DNA of 64,000 nt from Variovorax paradoxus (GCF_030815975.1 NZ_JAUSXL010000002.1:3274501-3338500), one strand, 5' to 3'. Positions 9,455 through 18,596 are shown, counted from the stretch's first letter. Notes: generated from the sequence alone by a model not told the origin. Translations and numbers: made by a program.

Positions 9455-10069
9455 CTACAACGCGTGCTCGCGCAGGAAGCGGTCGAGTTCGTGGCTGTTC
9501 GACAGGCCGAGCTTGGCGAACACGTGGGCGCGGTGCGTTTCCACCGTGCGCTGCTCCAGCGGCGCAAGCGCCTGCGCAATGCGCTTGTTGGGCAGGCCCT
9601 GGGCGACCAGCCGGGCGACCTGCATCTCGCGCGGCGTCAGCTTGGACCACAGGGCCTCGGCGGCCTGGCGGGCCTGCCGGCGCACGGCGATCTCCTCGGC
9701 CTTCTGCAGCGCCTTGGCAATGCTCTCGAGCAGGCGCTCGTCGTTGCAGGGCTTCTCGAGCCAGCCGAAGGCGCCGTTCTGCACCGCCTCGACCGCCATC
9801 GGAATGTCGCCGTGGCCGGACAGGAAGATCACCACCAGCGGGCTGTCCTGCGCGCGCAGCGCATCGAACACCTGCAGCCCGCTCATGCCCTCCATGCGCA
9901 GGTCCAGCACGACGCAGCCCGGGCGCTGCAGGTCGGCGCCGGCCAGAAAGGCCTCGCCCGAAGCAAAGGCCTGCACCGCATGGCCGCGCGACAGCAGCAG
10001 GAGGCCCAGCGAGCGGCGCACGGCCTCGTCGTCGTCGACGACGCACAGGTGGTTGGCAAGAGCGGTCAC
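9455..10069 (-). CDS. FixJ/TodT-type response regulator (REC-LuxR HTH)
   Basis: 204-residue transcription factor. The N-terminal receiver domain has the acidic pocket VVDDDE at residues 10-15, phospho-acceptor Asp56 in VVLDLRMEGMSG, and KP at the end of the domain (FGWLEKPC). The C-terminal LuxR-type helix-turn-helix reads LTPREMQVARLVAQGLPNKRIA then RTVETHRAHVFAKLG. The GTG start (10069) overlaps the kinase stop (10066-10068) as GTGA, so it is translationally coupled to the kinase. The longer reading frame upstream is antisense noise over the kinase gene. It likely activates the downstream permease. Confidence 0.88.
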   Translation of the reverse strand: MTALANHLCVVDDDEAVRRSLGLLLLSRGHAVQAFASGEAFLAGADLQRPGCVVLDLRMEGMSGLQVFDALRAQDSPLVVIFLSGHGDIPMAVEAVQNGAFGWLEKPCNDERLLESIAKALQKAEEIAVRRQARQAAEALWSKLTPREMQVARLVAQGLPNKRIAQALAPLEQRTVETHRAHVFAKLGLSNSHELDRFLREHAL

Positions 10070-12210
10070 GGGGCCGAGATCTCCAGTTCGAGGGTGAAAA
10101 CTGTGCCACCGCCCGCCCGATTGGCAAAGGACAGCCGGCCGCGGTGGGCTTCGACGATGGTGCGGCAGATGTTCAGCCCCAGCCCCAGCCCGCCGGCCTT
10201 GGTGGTGAAGAAGGGCGCGAACACCTGTTCGGCCAGCGCGGCGTCGATGCCCGGCCCGCGGTCGGCCACGTGGACGTGCATGCGACCTTCGCGGACCTCG
10301 GCGTCGATTTCCACCAGCCGCTGTTCCGGCGGCACGGCCTGCATGGCATGCAGGCTGTTGGACAGCAGGTTCAGCAGCACCTGTTCCAGCAGCACGCGGT
10401 CGCCGCGCACCTCGGGCAGATCCGCCTGCAGGCGCACCTCGGCGCGCGCCTGGCGCATCCGCATCTCGCCCCGCAGCAGCGCCAGCGCATTGCTGACCAG
10501 TGCCGCCACCGCGCAATCTTCCGTGCCGGCGGTGCGCTGGCGCACGAAGCCGCGGATGCGCCGCACGATCTCGGCGCTGCGCCGGGCCTGCGCCACGGTC
10601 TCGTCGAGGCTGCTGGCCAGCAGCGCCTGGTTGCCCTGTTCCGCGAAGGCCTTGGCGGCGCTCGCGAAATTGCTCAGCGCCATCAGCGGCTGGTTCAGCT
10701 CGTGGGCCAGGGTGGAGGCCATCTCGCCCAGGCTGGCCAGGCGCTGCGCATGCTGCAGCTGCTCGTCGTTCTGGCGCTGGCGCAGCTCGGCGCGCTTCTG
10801 CTCGGTGATGTCCACCACCGAGCTCATCCAGCCGCTGTGGCGGCCATCGGCATCGATGAGCTGCGCGGTGTAGACCATGGTGATCACCTCGTGCCCGTCG
10901 CGGTGCCGCAGGCGCGATTCGAAACCCGAGCGCGCGGGCTGCCCGCTCATCATGGCCTGGTAGTGCAGCCAATGCTGCGCCACGTCGTCGGGATGCCAGT
11001 AGGGGTAGGGCGGCAGCCGGCCGAGCAGTTCGTCGGCGCCGTAGCCGGTCATCTCGCAGAAGGCCGGGTTGACGTAGATGATGCGGCCTTCGAGGTCGCG
11101 TGCGCGCATGCCCACCAGCAGCGAATCTTCCATCGCCTTGCGAAACGCGTGGGCCTCGTCCAGCGCGTGAGTGCGCTCGCGCACGCGCAGCTCCAGGTCG
11201 CGCCGCGCGTCGCGCTGTTCGGCGAAGCGGCGCTCGCGCAGCTGCCAGTACAGCCCGCCCAGCAGCAGCACGCCCGCGCACAGCAGGCCCAGCATCCAGG
11301 TGCGTTCGCGTGCGCGGGTGACCTCGGCGTGGTCGGCCATCACGGTCAGCGTCCAGCCGAGGTCGGGCAGCGGTTCGTCCAGCGCGAGGAAGCGGCGCGC
11401 CTTGCCGCCGATCTCGGTGCGCACGAGGTAGCCCGGGTGCCCCTTTTCGCGCTCCACCGTCCATGGCAGCGGTGAGAAGCCGGTGCGGGCGCCGTACTGC
11501 TGGTCGCGCTTCATGCCCTCCAGGTCGGCGGCGGCGAGAGGCCGCGTGGCCTGGTACATCCACGCCGGCACCGAGCTCAGGAACACGATGCCGCGCGCAT
11601 CGGCCAAGAGGATCGGTTCGCGCGCGAAGGTCCAGGCCTCCTGGAGCTGCCGCAGGCTGATCTTGACCGTCAGCACGCCCAGCACGGCGCCGGCCTCGGA
11701 GCGTACCGGCGCGGACATGAAGAGCCCGGGCTCGCCGGTGGTCTGGCCCACGCCGTAGAAGAGGCCGCTGCGGCCCGCGCGCGCGTCGATGAAGTAGGGC
11801 CGGTTGGCATAGGACTCGCCGACAAAGCTCTGCGGCGTGGCCCAGTTGCTCGCTGCCAGCGTGAGGCCTTGCAGGTCGATCAGGTAGAGCGCGTCCGAGC
11901 CCGCGTGGCGGTTCACTTCCTCGATGTAGCGGTTGGCACGCTGCTGCGCAGCCGGGTCGCGCGGATGGGCCAGCACGTCGAAGACGTCGGGGTGCATGCC
12001 CGCGGTGCGCGGCAGATAGCCGTACTTGCCGGCGGCATCGCGCAGGCCCAGCACGTGGACTTCCATCGCGCGGCGGATCGAGTCCGCCTGGAAGCTGGCC
12101 TCGCGGGCCGCGGCCCACTGGCCGGCGGCGCCGATCAGCAGCAGCGCCACGGCCATAGCGGCCGTCCAGGCGAGCAGCGTGCGCCATCGGCCGGGGCGGG
12201 CGCGAGCCAT
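10066..12210 (-). CDS. DctB-like sensor histidine kinase (Cache-PAS-HisKA-HATPase)
   Basis: 714-residue membrane sensor kinase. Order: TM1 (~residues 10-32), a periplasmic double-Cache sensor (~33-300, with YANRPYF typical of dCache), TM2 (~310-330), a coiled linker, a PAS domain with GRIIYVNPAFCEMTGY, a HisKA domain with H503 in STLAHELNQP, and a HATPase domain with NLLSNSLHAM, DRGPGID and GLGLGLNICRTIVEAHRG. The ATG at 12210 (MARARPGR) is chosen; an ATG at 12246 adds 12 Pro-rich residues, and neither has a clear ribosome site. It is coupled to the response regulator through GTGA. The Cache domain and context suggest sensing of a small carboxylate. Confidence 0.85.
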   Translation of the reverse strand: MARARPGRWRTLLAWTAAMAVALLLIGAAGQWAAAREASFQADSIRRAMEVHVLGLRDAAGKYGYLPRTAGMHPDVFDVLAHPRDPAAQQRANRYIEEVNRHAGSDALYLIDLQGLTLAASNWATPQSFVGESYANRPYFIDARAGRSGLFYGVGQTTGEPGLFMSAPVRSEAGAVLGVLTVKISLRQLQEAWTFAREPILLADARGIVFLSSVPAWMYQATRPLAAADLEGMKRDQQYGARTGFSPLPWTVEREKGHPGYLVRTEIGGKARRFLALDEPLPDLGWTLTVMADHAEVTRARERTWMLGLLCAGVLLLGGLYWQLRERRFAEQRDARRDLELRVRERTHALDEAHAFRKAMEDSLLVGMRARDLEGRIIYVNPAFCEMTGYGADELLGRLPPYPYWHPDDVAQHWLHYQAMMSGQPARSGFESRLRHRDGHEVITMVYTAQLIDADGRHSGWMSSVVDITEQKRAELRQRQNDEQLQHAQRLASLGEMASTLAHELNQPLMALSNFASAAKAFAEQGNQALLASSLDETVAQARRSAEIVRRIRGFVRQRTAGTEDCAVAALVSNALALLRGEMRMRQARAEVRLQADLPEVRGDRVLLEQVLLNLLSNSLHAMQAVPPEQRLVEIDAEVREGRMHVHVADRGPGIDAALAEQVFAPFFTTKAGGLGLGLNICRTIVEAHRGRLSFANRAGGGTVFTLELEISAP

Positions 12211-12331
12211 TGGCGTTTCGGGCGGGAGGGGAGGCAGGGGCGGCATGGGAGGCGGGGGCCGACCGGAGCGGCGACCGGGATTTTGCCCTGATCCCCGGAT
12301 CGGCCGGCAGGGCCGCCGTACCATCGCCCTC

Positions 12332-13189
12332 ATGCGAACCCTTTCACTCCCGGCCGGCGGCGAGAGGCCGGTGCTCGGCCTCGGCACCTGGCGCATGGGC
12401 GAGATCGCGGGCCGCCATGCGGCCGAAGTTGCCGCGGTGCGCGAAGCCATCGCCACGGGCTACCGGCTGATCGACACCGCCGAGATGTACGGCGAGGGCG
12501 GAGCCGAAACCGTGCTCGGCCAGGCCATTGCAGAGGCCCTGCGCGCGGGCGACGTGCGGCGCGGCGAGCTCTTCATCGTCAGCAAGGTCTACCCGCACAA
12601 CGCGAGCCGGCGCGACACGCCCGAGGCCTGCGAGCGCAGCCTGAAGCGGCTCGGTCTCGACACAATCGACCTGTACCTGCTGCACTGGCGCGGCAGCCAT
12701 CCGCTGCGCGAAACGGTCGATGCGATGCAGGCGCTGGTGGCCAAGGGGCGTATCGCGCGTTGGGGCGTGAGCAATTTCGACACCGACGACATGGAAGAGC
12801 TGGCGCCCCTCATCGGTTCAGGTCCCGGCTGCGCGGCCAACCAGGTGTACCTGTCGCTGGCCGAACGCGGCCCGGAGTTCAGCCTGCTGCCCTGGCTGCG
12901 CGAACGCGGCATGCCGCTGATGGCCTACAGCCCGATCGACCAGGGCGCGCTGGCCGCGGACGAGGCCCTGCAAGAACTGGCCGGGCGGCTCGGCGTGAGC
13001 GCCGCGCAACTCGCGTTGGCCGCGGTGATCGCGCGGCCCGGTGTCGCCGCGATCCCGAAGGCCGTGCGCAGCGCGCACCTCCGAGAGAACCTCGCCGCCG
13101 CCGACCTCAAGCTCGATGCGGCAACCCTTGCCGAACTCGACCGCCTGCATCCGCCGCCAAGCCGCAAGACACCGCTGGCGATGATCTGA
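12332..13189 (+). CDS. Aldo/keto reductase
   Basis: 285-residue NADPH-dependent oxidoreductase with the (beta/alpha)8 barrel of the AKR superfamily. The catalytic tetrad is visible: Asp and Tyr in YRLIDTAEMYGEGGAE, Lys in LFIVSKVYP, and His in IDLYLLHW. The C-terminal NADP-binding part contains GVAAIPKAVRSAHLREN. It resembles the bacterial YeaE/2,5-diketogluconate reductase type. The start at 12332 lacks a good ribosome site but fits the family N-terminus (GERPVLGLGTWRMG). It is transcribed divergently from the kinase and converges with the NCS2 permease, whose stop is 7 bases away. Substrate unknown. Confidence 0.85.
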   Translation: MRTLSLPAGGERPVLGLGTWRMGEIAGRHAAEVAAVREAIATGYRLIDTAEMYGEGGAETVLGQAIAEALRAGDVRRGELFIVSKVYPHNASRRDTPEACERSLKRLGLDTIDLYLLHWRGSHPLRETVDAMQALVAKGRIARWGVSNFDTDDMEELAPLIGSGPGCAANQVYLSLAERGPEFSLLPWLRERGMPLMAYSPIDQGALAADEALQELAGRLGVSAAQLALAAVIARPGVAAIPKAVRSAHLRENLAAADLKLDAATLAELDRLHPPPSRKTPLAMI

Positions 13190-13196
13190 GCAGTTT

Positions 13197-14684
13197 CTAG
13201 TGTGCTTCGGCCTGCTTGGCCGCGGCGATCACGGCCTGCTCGTCGTGCTTCGCACCGTTGAGGAACAGATTCAGCAGCACCGCGCTGATCGACGCCAGCA
13301 AAATGCCCGACTCGATCAGCGAGTGGATCGCATGCGGCATCCACTGCTTGAAGTTGGGTGCAATGAGCGGAATCATGCCGATGCCGATCGACACCGCCAC
13401 GATCATCGCGTTGTGCCGGTTGGTCTTGAAGTCCACGCCCGAGAGAATGCGGATGCCGGTGGCTGCCACCATGCCGAACATCACCAGGCCCGCGCCACCG
13501 AGCACCACCGTGGGCAGCGATTCGATCAGCGCCGCCATCTTGGGCAGCAGGCCCAGCACGATCAGGATCACGCCGCCGGCCACGCAGACATAGCGGCTCT
13601 TGATGCCCGTGACGGCCACCAGCCCCACGTTCTGCGAAAAGCTGGTGTACGGAAAGGTGTTGAAGATGCCGCCGATCAGCGTGCCGAGGCCGTCGGTGCG
13701 AAGGCCGCGGGCCAGGTCCTTTTGCCCGATCTTGCGGTCGGTCATTTCGCCGAGCGCGAGGAACATGCCGGTCGACTCGATCATCACCACGATCATGATG
13801 AGCGTCATCGTGAGGATCAGGATCGGGTCGAACTGCGGCATGCCGAAGTGGAAGGGCAGCACCACGTCCACCCAGGCCGCCTTGCCGACCTTCTCGTAGG
13901 TCATGAGGCCCGTGGCAGAGGCCACCACCGCGCCGATCACGATGCCCAGCAGCACCGAGATGTTGGCGATGAAGCCCTTCGCGTACTTGACGATCAGCAG
14001 GATCGACACCAGCACCAGCGCCGCCACGCCGAAGCCCGGCAGATCCGCGTACCTGGGGTTGGGCACCGTCGGCATGATGGCAAAGCCCTTGGGCACCGCC
14101 GGAATCGAGCTGCCCGGCGAAGTCACTTCCGCGAGCCACTTGGCATACACCGGGTCCACCAGCGCGGGTGCCGTCGGCCCCACCGGGTTGCCGAAGATCC
14201 AGTTGATGCCCACGCGCATCAGGCTGATGCCGATCACCGCGATGATGGTGCCCGTGACCACCGGCGGAAAGAAGCGCAGCATGCGGCTCACCAGCGGCGC
14301 GATCAGTATCGACACCACGCCCGCGCCGATGATGGCGCCGAACAGCAGCTGCGCGCCGTTCTGCCCCGGGTTGGCATTGGCAATGGCCACCATGGGCGCA
14401 ACCGATGCGAAGGTCACCCCCATCATCACCGGCAGCTTGATGCCGAACCACTGCGTGGCGCCCAGCGCCTGGATCAGCGTGGCGATGCCGCAGCAGAAGA
14501 GGTCGGCCGAGATCAGCAGCGCCACCTCGTCGGGCGAGAGCTTGAGCGCACGGCCGACGATCAGCGGCACCGCAACGGCCCCCGCGTACATCACCAGCAC
14601 ATGTTGAAGGCCCAGTGCCGCGAGCTTGCCCGAAGGCAGCCGCTGGTCCACGGGATGGACTGTGGAAGAGGTGTCGGCCGTCAT
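13197..14684 (-). CDS. NCS2 family uric acid/xanthine permease
   Basis: 495-residue nucleobase:cation symporter-2 protein with about 14 membrane segments. It carries QHVLVMYAGAVAVPLIVG in TM1, the GxKLPVMMGVTFA region in TM3, FFPPVVTGTIIAVIGISLM, and the central ESTGMFLALGEMTDRKI, whose Glu matches the substrate-binding Glu of UraA/UapA. This last motif and SFSQNVGLVAVTGIKSR favour oxidised purines (urate or xanthine) over uracil. The ATG at 14684 has GGAG 10 bases upstream. A TGTATACA palindrome lies 80 bases before the start. It is the last gene in line after the NCS1 permease, racemase and GntR gene, all on this strand. Confidence 0.88.
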   Translation of the reverse strand: MTADTSSTVHPVDQRLPSGKLAALGLQHVLVMYAGAVAVPLIVGRALKLSPDEVALLISADLFCCGIATLIQALGATQWFGIKLPVMMGVTFASVAPMVAIANANPGQNGAQLLFGAIIGAGVVSILIAPLVSRMLRFFPPVVTGTIIAVIGISLMRVGINWIFGNPVGPTAPALVDPVYAKWLAEVTSPGSSIPAVPKGFAIMPTVPNPRYADLPGFGVAALVLVSILLIVKYAKGFIANISVLLGIVIGAVVASATGLMTYEKVGKAAWVDVVLPFHFGMPQFDPILILTMTLIMIVVMIESTGMFLALGEMTDRKIGQKDLARGLRTDGLGTLIGGIFNTFPYTSFSQNVGLVAVTGIKSRYVCVAGGVILIVLGLLPKMAALIESLPTVVLGGAGLVMFGMVAATGIRILSGVDFKTNRHNAMIVAVSIGIGMIPLIAPNFKQWMPHAIHSLIESGILLASISAVLLNLFLNGAKHDEQAVIAAAKQAEAH

Positions 14685-14764
14685 TGCGTTTCTCCTGCAG
14701 CGGCAAGGGGAAAGGTGTGGACGGCGCGGGTGCGCGTGGCGTCCACTCGTTGTGTACGCCAAAC

Positions 14765-14772
14765 TGTATACA
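14765..14772. promoter_or_regulatory. TGTATACA operator, site 1 (NCS2 permease)
   Basis: An 8-bp perfect palindrome in the context AACTGTATACAATTT, in the 142-bp gap between the GntR gene and the NCS2 permease, 80 bases upstream of the permease ATG. It is one of four such sites, all in front of purine-catabolism genes. FCD-type GntR regulators commonly bind palindromes of this size. The assignment to a GntR protein is inference. Confidence 0.65.
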
Positions 14773-14826
14773 ATTTATGCGGCAATCCGGATGCAGGAAA
14801 ACCCGCATCGCAGTGCCCGCGTTTTT

Positions 14827-15582
14827 TCAGGCGAGCAGCGCCTTCACCAGATCGAGCTGCCGGTCGGGCTTCTCGGTGCCGAGCTCCAGGCTGGCCTCGA
14901 TGCGTTCCAGGTGGTCGATCATGCAGGCCACGGCACCTTCCACATCGCCCTTGCGGCAGATGCGCAGGAAATCGGAGTGCTCGTCCGACGAGCAGTGCGG
15001 GTCGTTCGACGAGTGATAGAGCATCGCGATCAGCGAACTGCGCGCCACCAGCTCGCGCACCAGCTCGGCCAGGGTCTTGTTGCCCGTGGCCTCGGCCAGC
15101 GCCACGTGAAAATCGCCCAGCACTTTTTCGCGCACGGTGCCCGTGGTGGTGGTCTGGCGCAGCGCGGTGCGCTCGAACTTGATGTGCTGCTCCAGCACCT
15201 GGTAATCGCGTGGCCGCGCATTGGCAATGAACAGGCGCACCACCTCGCTCTCGAGGATGCGGCGCACCGCGAACACCTCGCGTGCTTCCTGCACCGTGGG
15301 CTGGCAGACGAACGCGCCCTTGTCGGGAATCATCTCGATGAGCTTGTCCTTCGAGAGCATCAGCAAGGCCGCGCGAATCTTGGTGCGGCTCACCGAATAG
15401 ACGCGGCCCAACGCCTCTTCGCGCAGCCAGGTGCCGGGCGGCAGGCGCTTCTCGACGATGGCGGTGGCGATGTCCTGCGCGATGCTTTCGATGGAGCTGC
15501 CCTTGTCGGCGGCAGCCGCGCCGTTTTCGGCCGGAGCGGCGGTGACGGGAGAGGCAGAAGATTTGGTGCTGGCGCGGGGCAT
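14827..15582 (-). CDS. GntR family regulator, FadR subfamily (FCD), copy 1
   Basis: 251-residue repressor with a low-complexity N-terminal tail of ~28 residues, a winged helix (IAQDIATAIVEKRLPPGTWL, then LGRVYSVSRTKIRAALLMLS) and an all-helical FCD ligand domain from ~residue 105. The FCD metal/ligand residues can be seen in GDFHVALAEATGN and in DEHSDFL...DHLERIE. It lies between a hydantoin/allantoin-type racemase and the NCS2 permease, so the ligand is probably a purine breakdown product. It is similar in the FCD region to the second GntR at 26862-27536 (VFAVRR(I/M)LE, GDFHV, DEH). Both are candidates for the TGTATACA sites. Confidence 0.88.
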   Translation of the reverse strand: MPRASTKSSASPVTAAPAENGAAAADKGSSIESIAQDIATAIVEKRLPPGTWLREEALGRVYSVSRTKIRAALLMLSKDKLIEMIPDKGAFVCQPTVQEAREVFAVRRILESEVVRLFIANARPRDYQVLEQHIKFERTALRQTTTTGTVREKVLGDFHVALAEATGNKTLAELVRELVARSSLIAMLYHSSNDPHCSSDEHSDFLRICRKGDVEGAVACMIDHLERIEASLELGTEKPDRQLDLVKALLA

Positions 15583-15631
15583 GCGGAGATTGTGGCTCAG
15601 CGGCTGGCTGCCGCGCTTGCGCCGGGCGCCG

Positions 15632-16369
15632 TCAGCCGCGCAGCGTGAAGCCTTCGAGCGCGCCCTTCATGGCCTTGGGCAGCGGGTGGGCCAGCTCGCC
15701 GTGCTTGCTGGTCGAAAGCTTCAGTGTGACCAGCGACTCGACGAGCTTGGTGGCCGCGGCCACGCCGTCGATCACCGGCACGCCGAGCAGGCCGCCGATG
15801 TGCTCGCACAGGTCGGTCATGCCGGCGCAGCCGAGCACGATGCAGTCGGCACCGTCTTCGTCGAGCGCGCGCCGGCATTCGTCGACGATGCGCTCGCGTG
15901 CCCTGGAACCCGGCTCCTCGAGCTCGAGCACCGGCAGCTCGCAGGCGCGCACCTTGGCGCAGAAGCGTTCCATGCCGTAGATCTCGGCCAGGTGCCAGGC
16001 CTGGCCCATGGTCCGGCCCAGCGTGGTGACCACACTGAAGCGGCTGCCCACCATGCTGGCCAGGTGCATCGCCGCTTCGGCAATGCCCACCACCGGGCCG
16101 CGCGCCAGTTCGCGCGCGGCCTTCAGGCCCGGATCGCCGAAGCAGGCGATCACGTAGCCGTCGATGCCCTCGCGCTCGCCGGCCGCAATCTCCTGCAGCA
16201 GGCCGGGCACGGCCAGTGCCTCGTCGTAGTGGCTCTCGATGGAGACCGGCCCCATGGCCGGGCTGACCGCGACGATTTCCGTGCCGGCATGCGCCACCGC
16301 GCGGGCGCAGGCGCCGATCTTCTCGGTCATGCTCCAGGTGGTGTTGGGATTGATGATCTTGATGCGCAC
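15632..16369 (-). CDS. Asp/Glu/hydantoin racemase family protein, probable allantoin racemase
   Basis: 245-residue two-cysteine racemase. The fold is recognisable from MRIKIINPNTTWSMTEKIG at the N-terminus and the catalytic pair Cys in YVIACFGDPG and Cys in CIVLGCAGMTDL. In purine clusters this family interconverts (R)- and (S)-allantoin so that a stereospecific allantoinase can use both. Hydantoin racemase is the alternative. It lies 25 bases after the NCS1 permease stop and 49 bases before the GntR gene, all co-oriented, which suggests one transcript for transport, racemisation and regulation. Confidence 0.8.
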   Translation of the reverse strand: MRIKIINPNTTWSMTEKIGACARAVAHAGTEIVAVSPAMGPVSIESHYDEALAVPGLLQEIAAGEREGIDGYVIACFGDPGLKAARELARGPVVGIAEAAMHLASMVGSRFSVVTTLGRTMGQAWHLAEIYGMERFCAKVRACELPVLELEEPGSRARERIVDECRRALDEDGADCIVLGCAGMTDLCEHIGGLLGVPVIDGVAAATKLVESLVTLKLSTSKHGELAHPLPKAMKGALEGFTLRG

Positions 16370-16394
16370 GGCGCGGCCCTTTCTGTTTTCAGTT

Positions 16395-17897
16395 TCAAGT
16401 CTTGAAGGTCTTTGTATGGCGGTTCAGCAGCACGTACAGGACGAAGCCCAGCCCCATGCCGATGAACCATGCATAGTTCGCGCCACCGCGCAGCACCGGC
16501 ACCATCACGCAAAGAATCGGCACCAGTGCGGAGGGGATCAGCGCCTGGATCGCCTTCGGGTTGTAGCCGCCGCTGTACCAGTACTCGCCCTGCTTGCTCA
16601 TGGTGTAGAGCGCGTCCACGTCGATGCGCTGCCTGCGCACGATGTAGTAGTCGGCAATCAAAATGCCGAACAGCGGTCCGATGAACGAACCCAGCACATC
16701 GAGCGTGTAGTGGATGACCTCGGGGCTGTTGTAGAGGTTCCACGGCGTGAGGAACACCGAGCCCACCGCCGCGATCATGCCGCCCGTGCGCCAGCTGATG
16801 TGCTGCGGCGCCACGTTCGAGAAGTCGAAGGCCGGCGAGACGAAGTTGGCGACGATGTTGATGCCGATGGTCGCAATCATGAAGGTCAGCGCGCCCAGCA
16901 CCACGGCGGTGGTGCTGTCGATCTTGCCCACGGTGTGCACCGGATCGGTGATCAACTCGCCGAACACCGGCAGCGTGGCCGCGGTGGTGATCACCGTCAG
17001 CAGCGAGAAGAACACGAAGTTGATCGGCAGGCCCCAGAAGTTGCCCTTCTTCACCGCATCGAAGCTCTTGCCGTAGCGCGAGAAGTCGCCGAAGTTGAGC
17101 ATCGGGCCGCTGAAGTAGCTCACCACCAGCGCAATGGCCGAGAGCATCACCGGCAGCGCGTCCCAGCCCTGGAACTTGATGCCGCCCAGGTTCAGGTCGA
17201 TGTTGCTCCAGCCGGCCTTCCACACCAGCCAGCCGCACAGCACGGCCATCACCACGTACACGGCCGGGCCGGCCCAGTCGATGAACTTGCGGATCGCTTC
17301 CATGCCGTGCCAGAACACGAAGGCCTGCAGCACCCACATGATCATGAACGCCACCCAGCCCAGCGTCGACAGGCCCACGAAGCCGTGCTGGGCCACGTCG
17401 GCATACGGCGCGAGGTTCGGGAACAGGTGCAGCGCCAGCACCATGAAGGCGGCCGAGGCGAGATAGGTCTGCACGCCGTACCAGGCCACCGCGATCAGCC
17501 CACGGATGATGGCCGGGATGTTGGCGCCCAGCACGCCGAACGAGGCGCGGCACACCACGGGGTAGGGCACGCCCGTCACCTGGCTCGGCTTGGCCACCAG
17601 GTTGCAGAAGAACTGCACGATCACGATGCCCACCAGCAGCGACACCAGCACCTGCCAGCTCGAGAGCCCGAGCGCAAAGAGGCTGCCTGCCGTGATGTAG
17701 CCGCCCACGCTGTGCACGTCGGACATCCAGAACGCAAAGATGTTGTATTGGCCCCAGGTCTGCTTCCTGAGCGGGGCCAGGTCTTCGTTGGTCAGGCGCG
17801 GGTGGTAGCCGGGCTTGATCAGCGCGTTGGATTCGGCATGCGGCGCATGGCCGGCTTCGCTCGCCCCCGCGGGGGCCTGGCTGACGACTGTGCTCAT
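16395..17897 (-). CDS. NCS1 family permease (allantoin/hydantoin/nucleobase)
   Basis: 500-residue nucleobase:cation symporter-1 protein, 12 membrane segments. Family motifs are LRKQTWGQYNIFAFWMSDVHSVGGY in TM1 (inspect residues ~44-68), PYPVVCRASFGVLGANIPA, FSGPMLNFGDFSRYGKS in TM6 and FNPKAIQALIPSAL-like sequence near the end (YNPKAIQ). Mhp1-type substrate residues such as the TM3 Trp (AVAWYGVQTY) are present. The ATG at 17897 follows GAGG. A 12-bp palindrome containing TGTATACA lies about 80 bases upstream. Position beside the racemase suggests allantoin as substrate. Uracil, hydantoin or another base cannot be excluded. Confidence 0.85.
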   Translation of the reverse strand: MSTVVSQAPAGASEAGHAPHAESNALIKPGYHPRLTNEDLAPLRKQTWGQYNIFAFWMSDVHSVGGYITAGSLFALGLSSWQVLVSLLVGIVIVQFFCNLVAKPSQVTGVPYPVVCRASFGVLGANIPAIIRGLIAVAWYGVQTYLASAAFMVLALHLFPNLAPYADVAQHGFVGLSTLGWVAFMIMWVLQAFVFWHGMEAIRKFIDWAGPAVYVVMAVLCGWLVWKAGWSNIDLNLGGIKFQGWDALPVMLSAIALVVSYFSGPMLNFGDFSRYGKSFDAVKKGNFWGLPINFVFFSLLTVITTAATLPVFGELITDPVHTVGKIDSTTAVVLGALTFMIATIGINIVANFVSPAFDFSNVAPQHISWRTGGMIAAVGSVFLTPWNLYNSPEVIHYTLDVLGSFIGPLFGILIADYYIVRRQRIDVDALYTMSKQGEYWYSGGYNPKAIQALIPSALVPILCVMVPVLRGGANYAWFIGMGLGFVLYVLLNRHTKTFKT

Positions 17898-17976
17898 GGT
17901 CTTTCCTCGTGCGAATGAATGGTGGGTTGAGGGACCGTTTCCAGCGCAGATTCCGCACCGGGTATCGGGTGCGTTA

Positions 17977-17988
17977 TTTGTATACAAA
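17977..17988. promoter_or_regulatory. TGTATACA operator, site 2 (NCS1 permease)
   Basis: The perfect 12-bp palindrome TTTGTATACAAA contains the shared 8-bp core (17979-17986). The core is separated from the NCS1 ATG by 81 bases, nearly the same spacing (80) as site 1 to its permease. Confidence 0.65.
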
Positions 17989-18063
17989 AACCGTGTGCAA
18001 TCAAGCCTATCCGGCGAATCATATATCCGTAGATTCCCTGAGATGCTTGGGCGGCGCGCAATG

Positions 18064-18100
18064 AGAAAAGGCGCCTTGGCTTGCGACCAAGGCGCCTTTC
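18064..18100 (-). terminator. Rho-independent terminator after the SET-domain gene
   Basis: Perfect 13-bp stem AAAGGCGCCTTGG (18067-18079) with CCAAGGCGCCTTT (18087-18099) around a 7-base loop. Read on the minus strand it lies 26 bases after the SET gene stop and ends in TTTTCTC. It separates this gene from the NCS1 operon. Confidence 0.88.
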
Positions 18101-18125
18101 GACGGCGGGCGGCGCCAGCGGGTGC

Positions 18126-18596
18126 TCAATCCGCCTCGACCGGGGCCAGCATCGTCCCTCGGCAGTTCGGCGAGCCGCAGCGGCAGGGGTATTTCTCGGC
18201 GGTCGAACCGTCGTCGGCGGTCAGCGAATAGTCGATGAACAGCTCGTCGCCGGCATCTACGGGAACCAGAGTCTGGAACTTCAGCAGCAGGTCGCCCGCG
18301 TCGTCGTACTCCTCGACCGCTTCGCAGTTGGGGTCGCAGGCGTGGTTCAGGTGGCGCGTGCCGTTTCCGCCCTTGGCGCCGTCGATGGTTTCCTGGTTGG
18401 AGAGCGTGAACAGGTAGGTGAGCTGGTCGTTCCACGTTTTGGCAGCAATCTCCTGCTGCGTGTAGCGGCGGCCTTCGTAGAGGCCGAGGAAGGCCTCCGC
18501 CGGGAGATCGCAGGTCGCAAACGCACCGAGCCCATGCACCCCGCTGGGCGCGACCCGGATGTTGGGCGTGGACGAGGTTTGCTTGCGGGGTTTCAT
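18126..18596 (-). CDS. SET-domain protein with post-SET zinc motif
   Basis: 156-residue protein built almost entirely of a SET methyltransferase domain. SET motifs: GVHGLGAFATCDLPA near the N-terminus, the pseudoknot motif NHACDPNC at 84-91 and DELFIDYS at 117-124. It ends in a post-SET CxCx4C (C138, C140, C145), which with C91 could bind one zinc as in eukaryotic histone lysine methyltransferases. Bacterial SET proteins of this size exist in proteobacteria, but their targets are mostly unknown. It has its own strong terminator and is not obviously part of the purine operons on either side. Protein lysine methylation by S-adenosylmethionine is the family-based expectation. Confidence 0.85.
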   Translation of the reverse strand: MKPRKQTSSTPNIRVAPSGVHGLGAFATCDLPAEAFLGLYEGRRYTQQEIAAKTWNDQLTYLFTLSNQETIDGAKGGNGTRHLNHACDPNCEAVEEYDDAGDLLLKFQTLVPVDAGDELFIDYSLTADDGSTAEKYPCRCGSPNCRGTMLAPVEAD

